DNA of 64,000 nucleotides from JAPPHA01 sp963662705 (lineage in GTDB: Bacteria; Pseudomonadota; Alphaproteobacteria; Rhodobacterales; Rhodobacteraceae). Shown here piece by piece: positions 44,501-50,569 of this stretch. Both the position numbers and the translations under genes were made by a program. Every line of letters begins with the position of its first letter. Position 1 is the first letter of the stretch. The notes beneath the pieces were generated by a model. The model ran no database searches. It was not told the DNA's origin and saw only the letters and a list, made by a program, of their open reading frames with translations. The stretch is from the NCBI GenBank assembly GCA_963662705.2, contig OY759767.1:5332001-5396000 (forward strand). The letters run 5' to 3'.

Positions 44501-44944
44501 GCGGTTAACGGTAGGATAGGCGACCGGCGGATGTAGTGGCGCGTCGTCCGCATCGAGATTGTTGATCGCTGCGTCACGTATCCAGGAGTCTAACCGCTTG
44601 ACAAAACCGTACATCCCGTTTTCCGGGTGCCAGTCGGCGGAACTTCTGTAGAGGCAGAGTTGCCTTCGCCACTGCACATGATCGAAGCCGGAGAAGCGAA
44701 CATGCGATGTCTGGACTAAGGGATGCTCGAACGGGAAGGTTGGAGGTACGAACACGCGAAAGGCCTCGCGTGCTCGCACTGGTAGCCCATCCTCGAGGCT
44801 CTTCAAGCCGTCGAATCGAATGCTTATCTCGAACTGGCAGTAGATGCCGGCAAGCTGGGTGCTTTCGCAAAGCTGTACGGTGCCGTCCGAGGCATCCGCA
44901 ATCTCCCTAAGCTGTTCGCCGGCGAGTTCGAAGGCATCGGCCAT
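41528..44944 (-). CDS. E2-E1-JAB-patatin four-domain fusion protein
   Basis: A 1138-residue protein that joins ubiquitin-conjugation, deconjugation and lipase modules. Residues 1-150 are E2-like: VFVPPTFPFEHPLVQTSHV, then LCLYRSSADWHPENG with candidate catalytic Cys97. Residues 335-560 are an E1/ThiF adenylating domain: VAIWGCGAVGTHVAESVV with the GxGxxG loop at 344-349, and ELADNKSVAPGILVRQGF. Residues 590-735 are a JAB/JAMM metalloprotease: Glu616 in ETGGLVFGE, then HTHPSSSPHPSNID (His680, His682, Ser690, Asp693). Residues 760-1138 are a patatin phospholipase: ALSGGGSRAIAFH (oxyanion loop), Ser800 in SSVSGGS, Asp992 in TDGGVFENLG. In type II CBASS, E2-E1 (Cap2), JAB (Cap3) and patatin (CapV) are separate genes working with a CD-NTase. 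No CD-NTase is seen here. Its ATG overlaps the upstream stop (TGATG), so it is the last gene of the operon. Confidence 0.9.
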   Translation of the reverse strand: MADAFELAGEQLREIADASDGTVQLCESTQLAGIYCQFEISIRFDGLKSLEDGLPVRAREAFRVFVPPTFPFEHPLVQTSHVRFSGFDHVQWRRQLCLYRSSADWHPENGMYGFVKRLDSWIRDAAINNLDADDAPLHPPVAYPTVNRLFVPRADTPRVADSPWFGLAELLERNNRTEIVGWREHGQELSANLAPAILLHRNLPFEYPRTVRALLQELESHGLDFAPFIILLGLFAQNSTAGTPLTVVLGTPMRRIDPGGRPLQHLAIWEIATSDADKLRTLSVSSSADDPAQRTAAIAEVVEWSVSADVGWCRVREKRPEVTRRRDQASPMAWFSGKRVAIWGCGAVGTHVAESVVRAGARTVELADNKSVAPGILVRQGFEDADIGRSKAHALADRLKRIDPDLDAVASAGDLIQRITGADPLPMVDVLIDCTASVAVRMALEHALRDASYTRPPIASIAIDSQAANGIATLSRGNHSGGTLDLTRRLKLEACRGAQLAKPLEAFWPRSTPEEEFLPEPGCSEPTFIGSNADLAGLSARMLNSIARAIRRIDDCNTGFGWICEESGPVHEFSWTPEHTLRDGGRGYSVRVSATAAREMRGWARRSGRTVGPRIETGGLVFGELNEAAGVLWVTEVEGPPPDSDASEKHFTCGVRGMMEAAESKRRRFRGSVDCVGSWHTHPSSSPHPSNIDIGAVAQLLADPVSTRRTCLILILSGNPDDPILGAHAFRTTLSVKNFIRFEQNTAATTRLGPRLEKQRNVGLALSGGGSRAIAFHLGCLRALHDLDLLDRLQVISSVSGGSVISAMYAYSDDPFPVFEAHALQLLDQGLHRDIFRQAFRPSSIRKAVRVQFVASVCFIARTLHRLARFAIPSSNPDRLSQPVERTFSRTEAFKEVIAKSMFGDTIVRDVSRESLDTVINSTDLRSGSAFRFGSRQSGCWRFGTIASEDALVADAVAASAAYPVCLPALERKYRFLKNGQTSSPTRVLLTDGGVFENLGVSPMEPGRTAAISTNVFDPEYIICCDAGAGLFDADSYPTRWPTRMYRSFLTVFRKVQDATRKRLHYFADDGKISGFTLSYLGQKDCALPWIPADLPTRDEVRHYPTDFAAMPREDVDRLALRGEILTRLLVAYYLPDL

Positions 44945-46068
44945 CAGGCCCGGCCGTACGTGTGAGCGCTTTCTGGAGCTTCGTTTGTGCCCTTCGCTGC
45001 ATCGGCGGCTTCCGAAGCGGTCATGGCGGCAGTCGTCACGCCAGCGAGTACGATCTTGCCATCTTTAAGTTCTGCCTCAATAGGCTCGTCCTGATCCATT
45101 GTGCAAAGAAAAGACTCGGTGATCGACTCGTACTGCGTCTTTGCCTTGGCATGAGGAGGATTGTCACCGGCCTTGTTAGAGGACGGCACCGTATTGGAGC
45201 TGGATATCACCCGATTGGGGTCCAAAGACGCATTGTCCATATCCTCGACGATGTGCTTCTTGAGCTTTTCCTCGTCATCCCCTTCCTCCTTCCAGTACAT
45301 CGCGGCCTTTGAGCAGTGGTGAGGTGCCAGCAGCACATTCCAAGCGAGGTCGTCGTCTTCGCTGACCTCAAATATTCTCTTGATGATCGGGTAGGAAAGA
45401 TCACCGAGGAGCAATGCACGCAGTTTTTTGTCTCCGTCGTAGAGCGTGACCTGCATGCCGAGGCTCGTGTCGTTCCGCTCGCCGGCGTCATCGTCCTTGA
45501 ACGGGGCATGGACAAATGCTCGGAATTTGTCAGACACGTCCTTTTCGTCAACCGTGGTTACTTCGTTACCCGGTATCGTCAACCGATCCTCTGGAAAATC
45601 CTTGTAATCGTCCTCTTCCAGCAATTCCGAGTATCCGAAAATGCGCACGCGGTCCCCGGCGCCTGGATCGCCCTTGGCCTCGATCGTTTTCTTGACGCGC
45701 CGTTCCGCTTCCTTCTTGAAATCCTCTGCGTCGTCGCAAAGATCTTTGTTGTACTCGGCGAAAATCCTGGGCGTGAACCACAGCTCGCCAATATCGACCT
45801 TGTCTAGCAGCTCCGAGAAACCCCGGCTATGGTCCTGATCCGGGTGAGTCAAAGCGAAAACGGCCAAATACGGCCGTCCGTTGATTTTGGGCAACCGTTT
45901 AGCGAGCTCATCGACAACGGCCCAGCTGGCATCGTCGTCGTCGTTGGACTTCTCCAGATGGTTCAGATCGATCTGCAGATACGTCTGTGAGTCGACAGCA
46001 ATAGATGTACTGTCACCGTTTCCCACCGGCCAGAAGACCAGTCCGCGATCAGGAAGTTCGAAGGCCAT
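44944..46068 (-). CDS. Metallo-beta-lactamase-fold hydrolase 1 (ComEC/Rec2-like)
   Basis: A 374-residue MBL-fold protein without signal peptide or membrane segments. Metal-binding motifs are complete: LTHPDQDHSRGF at 73-84 (HxDxDH), LLLGDLSYPIIKR (Asp), and LLAPHHCSKAAMYW (His-His). The overall layout VGNGDSTSIAVD...QIDLNH resembles the soluble MBL domain of ComEC/Rec2, whose relatives act on nucleic acids. The C-terminal 70 residues (MDNASLDPNRVISSSNTVPS onward) are polar. It is the seventh gene of the ubiquitin-like operon. Its stop overlaps the start of the four-domain fusion. MBL genes have been noted beside prokaryotic E1/E2/JAB sets; the substrate is unknown. Confidence 0.85.
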   Translation of the reverse strand: MAFELPDRGLVFWPVGNGDSTSIAVDSQTYLQIDLNHLEKSNDDDDASWAVVDELAKRLPKINGRPYLAVFALTHPDQDHSRGFSELLDKVDIGELWFTPRIFAEYNKDLCDDAEDFKKEAERRVKKTIEAKGDPGAGDRVRIFGYSELLEEDDYKDFPEDRLTIPGNEVTTVDEKDVSDKFRAFVHAPFKDDDAGERNDTSLGMQVTLYDGDKKLRALLLGDLSYPIIKRIFEVSEDDDLAWNVLLAPHHCSKAAMYWKEEGDDEEKLKKHIVEDMDNASLDPNRVISSSNTVPSSNKAGDNPPHAKAKTQYESITESFLCTMDQDEPIEAELKDGKIVLAGVTTAAMTASEAADAAKGTNEAPESAHTYGRA

Positions 46069-46163
46069 GAGTCGTGCTCCTTTTGGATTTCGTGTTGGTG
46101 CTCGGCATGATCGATGCAGTCTTGTCTTGAGCGCGGTCTAAGCGCTCTGGCAAGCAAAGACCT

Positions 46164-46985
46164 TCATCGTACACACCGCGTGACAAATTCTCCGCCGCGG
46201 CGTGTTGTAAGCAAAGACACGCCGTCTTCGATATTGGTTTGAAAGACTTGCCGGGCTACTTTGCTATACAGCTTGACTGCCTTTGCGTCTGGATGCCCGT
46301 ATTGGTTGCCGACCCCGGCGCTAATCAAGACCGTGTCCGGGTCTACAAGGAGAGTCATCTTGGGGTGAGCTGCATTCTTCGAGCCGTGATGCGGGGCACT
46401 CAAGACGTCGGAAGAAAGGCTCTTTCTGAACAACCTGGTAATGGTTTCCCAACGCTCATTTTCGGTGTCTCCCGTTATTAGGTAGGCGAATCCGCCCGCG
46501 CCTGCTCCAGTGAGCTTGAGAACAATGCTGCAGTTATTGGAATTATCCATGTCCTCGTAATGCGGCGAAAACAACTCGTAGGAAAAAAACTTGGAAAGCC
46601 CATTCAGTATTCGCGAGTGGAGGTCCACGCGTACCGATAGCATCCTTAGGGGCGTTGCTGTTTTCCTACGACGGCGTTCATGCTTGCGGATGACTTTGAA
46701 TACTTCGGTCGCGTTTTCGGTATCCTTGTAATACTTCGGATACATGATCCAATTGGGTTTGTACTTCCCCAGAATATTGTCGACCCCATACGGATCTGCA
46801 TGGTCGTTATCGAAACCCGTCAACACGAGGCCCGCTAAGACCTGATTGTGGAGAAACACCCGTAGTTGCTTCTCGATCGCCTTTTCGTGTTCGTCGGGCC
46901 AGCGCGAATCCACGATCACGGCTTCTCCGCGGTGGCGGATGCCGATCAACTCACCCTGCTCTACGTATACCGTGAGCGTCTGCAT
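46164..46985 (-). CDS. Metallo-beta-lactamase-fold protein 2, altered metal motif
   Basis: From ATG 46985 this has 273 residues (MQTLTVYVEQGELIGIRHRG); earlier in-frame starts lie inside the JAB gene. It has the MBL outline with VIVDSRW, TGDTENERWETI and LSAPHHGSKNAAHP. The first metal motif reads LTGFDNDHADPYG, where the usual HxDxDH (as in its neighbour, LTHPDQDH) has Gly in place of the first His. Metal binding may therefore be altered to one site or adapted to another role. It starts two bases after the JAB stop codon, so the two are coupled, and is followed by a 95-base gap before MBL 1. Paired MBL proteins, one standard and one altered, suggest a heterodimer or a regulator-enzyme pair. 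Confidence 0.82.
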   Translation of the reverse strand: MQTLTVYVEQGELIGIRHRGEAVIVDSRWPDEHEKAIEKQLRVFLHNQVLAGLVLTGFDNDHADPYGVDNILGKYKPNWIMYPKYYKDTENATEVFKVIRKHERRRRKTATPLRMLSVRVDLHSRILNGLSKFFSYELFSPHYEDMDNSNNCSIVLKLTGAGAGGFAYLITGDTENERWETITRLFRKSLSSDVLSAPHHGSKNAAHPKMTLLVDPDTVLISAGVGNQYGHPDAKAVKLYSKVARQVFQTNIEDGVSLLTTRRGGEFVTRCVR

Positions 46986-46987
46986 TG

Positions 46988-47914
46988 CTACCTTCCGCCC
47001 CGCTCGCTCATGGCCCGATACAGAGACCGGTTCAACTCCCTTTCGAACACACTCACCGCCTGAGCCGCAGACCTGAATTGCCGTCCGCTGAATTCCTGGT
47101 AGAGCCCCGCGCAGTTGCTTGGCACATTCTTGGCCAGAACTTGGTAACGGGAGGCCTCTCCGCCGTCCGATGTGTCTATTTCGGGGACCGTGACATCTAT
47201 CGAAGAACCGTCGACAAGTTCGAGCTCTCCCTTCCAATACAGCGTGCCGGCGCGTTTCGACCAGTATGGGCGAAGCGACGGGAAGAGGTCTGGAATGGTC
47301 GTACTATCCCTGATCCGGATCTCTCTGCTGTGCCGCGAACCTGTGTTGCTCGGTTCCGGCCTCGATCCAAGGGGCCAAACGGGCGCGTCTCTCGTTAGGA
47401 CGACGTTGGCCGGATCGACCTCGTAAACGGCATCGTCACCCCGTAAGAGTATGTAGTGCCTGACGCTGTAGCGTGGCACGGTCTCTCCACCAGACAGTCG
47501 GGAGACGACGAGAAGTGCATAAAAGAAATCGAGGTTGTGCTTTTCGTGATTCACTATCCTTCTGTAGGTTGCAATGTCTCCGCCGCTGAGGTTTGGTAAT
47601 CCGTTCACATGATGTGAGTGCCAATTGCCAAGATGTTCAACTTCAGGGTGTGCGCGCTCGATCTGACGAAATATTTCGGACTGGTATTCACCATCCTGGA
47701 AGAAACTTGTGCTGGATCTCCGCGCATTCGGCCCTGCCTCGATGACACCGGTAATCGTGACTTCCAATGAGCCATCGGCGCCGCGCCGAAACCCTCCAAC
47801 GATCCGCCCACCCGTTTCGTCATGGTCATAATGATCGCAGTCATCGAAGATCGACTCCAGTACCAGCGAAGGGATCGAAACCGTAGCATTGGCATCCTTC
47901 AGGTCGCTATTCAT
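46988..47914 (-). CDS. JAB/JAMM-domain protease (deconjugase-like)
   Basis: A 308-residue protein starting at ATG 47914 behind a strong GGAGG; a GTG at 47926 is in frame but would place that site inside the gene. The N-terminal 130 residues are a JAMM metalloprotease: Glu33 in DETGGRIVGGF, then GNWHSHHVNGLPNLSGGD giving His99, His101, Ser110 and Asp113. Such enzymes remove or process ubiquitin-like tags. The C-terminal 170 residues are unassigned (VLTRDAPVWPLGSRPEPSNT, YWKGELELVDGSSIDVTVPE). The gene overlaps the E1 gene by eight bases and is followed two bases later by MBL 2. A second, distinct JAMM domain lies in the four-domain fusion, so the operon encodes two candidate deconjugases. Confidence 0.9.
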   Translation of the reverse strand: MNSDLKDANATVSIPSLVLESIFDDCDHYDHDETGGRIVGGFRRGADGSLEVTITGVIEAGPNARRSSTSFFQDGEYQSEIFRQIERAHPEVEHLGNWHSHHVNGLPNLSGGDIATYRRIVNHEKHNLDFFYALLVVSRLSGGETVPRYSVRHYILLRGDDAVYEVDPANVVLTRDAPVWPLGSRPEPSNTGSRHSREIRIRDSTTIPDLFPSLRPYWSKRAGTLYWKGELELVDGSSIDVTVPEIDTSDGGEASRYQVLAKNVPSNCAGLYQEFSGRQFRSAAQAVSVFERELNRSLYRAMSERGGR

Positions 47915-48800
47915 TGGCACCTCCACAAACCAGGCAACCCTCTTGCCGATGCAGGGTGATTCTTTGCAGTTCGAAGCTCTTGCTGAATGGATGTATCGGT
48001 CGATTTCCCCAAACCACGTAATTTTCCGAGATGGCGGGCAGAAACGCCGGCCGTTGTGGAGCCAGACGAGCCAAAGCGTCCATCACATAGCGCACATGAA
48101 AGAGCGTGATGAAACCGATATCCACCGCCAGGCCTGGGGAATCCTTAATCTCTTGAGGATTCAAACCATACATCTTCTCCCGATCTTCTTCGGAAGCGAG
48201 GTCAATCTCCCTGACACCGTGTCGAAATTTGGTTCGTTCGAGAACACCCTCCAGACAAGCAAGACACCCACTCTCGCCCGGACGATAACCAAACACCTCT
48301 CCACCAATTCCGCGCGTGAACACTTTTCCGACAACGAATGGTGTTTCAGTTCGAACACACAATTCGTTCATTTGATATCGTGTCGGGTCATTGTCGGTAG
48401 CAAGTACGACGATGTGAGAGCGTTGAACCTCACACTCCAAGCCATTCCATTGCAACAGATCCTCTTCGACTTTCAGTACAGAAATATTTGGGTTTCGGTC
48501 CTTGAGTACTTCTTCCAGCGCATCAACCTTCTTGCGACCGACAAATCGAAGTCCGCAAACATGCCGAATCACATTTTGGGATTTCATCACGTCCTTATCG
48601 ATCAATGTGAAATGTTTGACGCCTGACATGACAAGTTGGAGCGCCACCTGACCCCCGCCAGACCCGCAACCTGCGATCAGTACACGGGATTCGGCGAAGG
48701 CTTCTACGTCAAACAAACCTTCAATTCTGGCAAACAGGTTTTCGTGCAATTCAGATGCCCTCCCGCTCGGGCCAATTGCCGGTTGTGGACCACATCGCAT
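47907..48800 (-). CDS. E1/ThiF-like adenylyltransferase
   Basis: A 297-residue member of the E1/ThiF/MoeB superfamily, which adenylates the C-terminus of a ubiquitin-like modifier. Visible motifs: VLIAGCGSGGGQVALQLVMS (nucleotide loop at 44-49), FTLIDKDVMKSQNVIRH with the acidic residues after beta-2, an arginine pair near 80-85, and VVLATDNDPTRYQMNELC. Two CxxC pairs (Cys179/182 in SGCLACLEG, Cys289/292 in GCLVCGG) make the structural zinc site. The gene starts inside the preceding Phd-E2 gene (50-base overlap) and overlaps the JAB gene at its end. Separate from the E1 domain in the large fusion, it suggests two adenylation activities or two target tags in one operon. Confidence 0.9.
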   Translation of the reverse strand: MRCGPQPAIGPSGRASELHENLFARIEGLFDVEAFAESRVLIAGCGSGGGQVALQLVMSGVKHFTLIDKDVMKSQNVIRHVCGLRFVGRKKVDALEEVLKDRNPNISVLKVEEDLLQWNGLECEVQRSHIVVLATDNDPTRYQMNELCVRTETPFVVGKVFTRGIGGEVFGYRPGESGCLACLEGVLERTKFRHGVREIDLASEEDREKMYGLNPQEIKDSPGLAVDIGFITLFHVRYVMDALARLAPQRPAFLPAISENYVVWGNRPIHPFSKSFELQRITLHRQEGCLVCGGANE

Positions 48801-49278
48801 AGCCGCTTAGCCACCGCCGACACAGTTTCAAGGTATGAACCACATTGTGTCGTCCGGGATTCCAGGTTTCCATGGCGCCAAAAATGCAAAGAGAGCCGTC
48901 AAGCCAGAGATGAGGGGATGATGGGTCTATCGGGTCGGCTGTAACCACAGGGGACTTGTTCGGATACCCGTGGGGCAGCGTGATGCATAAACGGATATCC
49001 TTCTCTTGTCCTGGTTCAGTAAGGACCAATTGTATTTCCCTATTCTCAGTTATGGATACGCGAAACAGTTCATTTTCCGTGGCAAGACCATCAAGTTCCT
49101 GCGATATCCTGTTCGGGGAGATATCAGGCAGGAAGACGGAAATGGGCACCAGACATGCCTTTTGTTGACCGCTTCTCTCTACAACATAGGCACGACCGCG
49201 TACCGAAACGTCATCCAGAATTTCTCCGGGTCGGCTCCGGAGGTCCATCATGGACAGAGGTTGGAAGTCAATGTGCAT
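48751..49278 (-). CDS. Phd/YefM-antitoxin-like domain fused to an E2-like domain
   Basis: A 175-residue protein with an unusual two-part design. Residues 8-48 (LSMMDLRSRPGEILDDVSVR then GRAYVVERSGQQKACLVPIS) match the N-terminal DNA- and partner-binding part of Phd/YefM antitoxins. Residues 60-170 are E2-like: LCITLPHGYPNKSPVVTADP, then LDGSLCIFGAMETWNPGRHN with candidate catalytic Cys131, then LKLCRRWLSGYAMW. The motif LC-x(6-8)-WNPGRH is shared with the E2-like protein encoded just upstream. The gene follows that one by six bases. A DNA-binding antitoxin half could link operon repression to conjugation state or recruit the E2 to a partner. I know of no established function for this fusion. 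Confidence 0.8.
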   Translation of the reverse strand: MHIDFQPLSMMDLRSRPGEILDDVSVRGRAYVVERSGQQKACLVPISVFLPDISPNRISQELDGLATENELFRVSITENREIQLVLTEPGQEKDIRLCITLPHGYPNKSPVVTADPIDPSSPHLWLDGSLCIFGAMETWNPGRHNVVHTLKLCRRWLSGYAMWSTTGNWPEREGI

Positions 49279-49284
49279 GGCAGA

Positions 49285-49659
49285 TCAATGGGCAATGCCG
49301 GCACCGGGCCAACGACGCTGAACGCTGTAGACTTCGTACTTGGCCAACCACTTGGCCGCTCGCGCAATGACGAAGCGGAGGTCATGACGTCCTGGGTTCC
49401 AAAAGCTTGGATGCAAGTAGCAAAGCTGATTGTCTGCATATCGATGAGGGGAGGGCTCTAACGCAGGTTTCCGGACGAACACTTCTGGCATTGAATTCGG
49501 GTACGAATGGGGAAATGTAACTGCCAAGGTGTAGACGCGGAGCGAAGTCTGTAGCGCGACCAACGCCATCAATCCGCCTGTGCTGGTCGGATGCGCCTCG
49601 ACGTAGTCGAAGTGCTGCTGCGCGTTCAAAATATCCCGTTGGATTCTCGTCAGATTCAC
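49285..49659 (-). CDS. Minimal E2-like (UBC-fold) protein
   Basis: A 124-residue protein beginning at GTG 49659, which overlaps the stop of the 64-residue gene (GTGA). It has the core of an E2 ubiquitin-conjugating fold: YTLAVTFPHSYPNSMPEVFV (strand pair and the YPxxxP turn), HRYADNQLCYLHPSFWNPGR with candidate catalytic Cys80 and the following Trp-Asn-Pro, and ARAAKWLAKYEVY as the C-terminal helix. It is shorter than eukaryotic E2s (about 150 residues), as usual for bacterial relatives. It lacks the Phd part of its downstream neighbour but shares the WNPGRH motif, so the two are paralogues. Transfer of a small modifier from the E1 to targets is the predicted activity. Confidence 0.85.
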   Translation of the reverse strand: MNLTRIQRDILNAQQHFDYVEAHPTSTGGLMALVALQTSLRVYTLAVTFPHSYPNSMPEVFVRKPALEPSPHRYADNQLCYLHPSFWNPGRHDLRFVIARAAKWLAKYEVYSVQRRWPGAGIAH

Positions 49660-49850
49660 CGTGAGCCTCCACAGGCGGTGTATTCTCCTCCAAGGTCTTC
49701 TCTCATCGTGATCGGCTTGCGGTAGCCGCTTTCCGTGACATCGCTTCCGTGGAGCGCCCTCACCTCGCCGTTGGGCAAGATTTCGATCGGGGAGTCTTCC
49801 TCCTCGTCCAAAATCGCCTCAAGTTCATGGATTGTCGGTTTTCTCGCCAT
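49656..49850 (-). CDS. 64-residue lead protein of the ubiquitin-like operon, C-terminal GGSR
   Basis: A short acidic protein, first in the operon. It starts MARKPTIHELEAILDEEEDS, continues PIEILPNGEVRAL, and ends EDLGGEYTACGGSR. It lacks the length and pattern of a beta-grasp ubiquitin (about 75 residues with five strands). However, a Gly-Gly two residues from the end resembles modifiers that are trimmed after GG by a JAB-type protease. Its stop overlaps the GTG of the E2-like gene, which binds its expression to the conjugation enzymes. It could be the modifier itself, a substrate, or only a leader protein. The first option is the most interesting but rests on three residues and position. Confidence 0.6.
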   Translation of the reverse strand: MARKPTIHELEAILDEEEDSPIEILPNGEVRALHGSDVTESGYRKPITMREDLGGEYTACGGSR

Positions 49851-49879
49851 ATCTCGTAACCTATACGAATCGTGCGACT

Positions 49880-49912
49880 ATAGTAATTGCACAGTATATG
49901 TTGGCTTGTCAA
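49880..49912 (-). promoter_or_regulatory. Possible promoter of the ubiquitin-like operon
   Basis: On the minus strand a perfect TTGACA (49912-49907) is followed by TACTAT (49885-49880). The 21-base spacing is longer than the usual 17, although CAATTA lies at 17. It is in the right place, 30-60 bases upstream of the first gene's ATG at 49850. Confidence 0.35.
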
Positions 49913-50569
49913 CCTTATAGAATCCGTTTCTTGCGGATGATGTCCTGGGCACTGGCGCTACGCGGCACCTAGCCCGCATAGTTCACCAATCCCACGGTGA
50001 GATCCGTTTTGCGGTATTTTCGCGGCTGGCGGCCACGATGACGTGCTGAAGGCACCGTTCGTCGGGGTTCCGGCCGGATCGAGCCCGGTTTTCATGTGGC
50101 AATCCAGGCGCGAAGTCAATTTTGCGGATGCCGTGCGCACCGTTCCGTGTGCCGCGGACACACCGGCGAAAGTGCTTAACACAATGATTGTACCATCCCC
50201 AAAAGTCTCACAAACCTCAAACACAACGCACAGGGGGTGAGCAGTTACCCCATATGTTTAGCCTGGGTTGTTCCGCATTGTTGTTTCATGTCGTATGGAA
50301 GGCGTACGGAATGCAACGATTGCAGAACCCGTGACGTTTACCATAATCGGGAACCCTCGGCCGCATGTGAATGCGCATCCGTGCGCGCTTCCCAAAATCA
50401 CGTCGGCCGTTTCTGGACCGGTCAGAAGAAGTGACCTTCCCTCCCTCCTTCGCACCTCAGCGGTTAACTCGATGTGATCGTGCCCCAACTGCTCAGCACC
50501 GACTCGTCGAACGTAACGGAACGGTATCCTCGGGTTGCAGGACACGTCCTCGGCAGCCTCGAGCCAGAC
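49913..50569. other. Intergenic region between operon and integrases
   Basis: No gene that I can support. A 95-codon minus-strand frame at 50258-50545 follows the integrase but shows no family features. The stretch may contain remains of older insertions; nothing is recognisable. Confidence 0.3.

Noticed and set aside
41528..49850. Type II CBASS
   Set aside because: E2-E1, JAB and patatin parts are present, but there is no CD-NTase gene anywhere in the window, and the extra E2, MBL and Phd parts do not belong to that system.
50258..50545. 95-codon minus-strand frame after the integrases
   Set aside because: No ribosome site of note and no family resemblance; it may be chance. I left it as intergenic.
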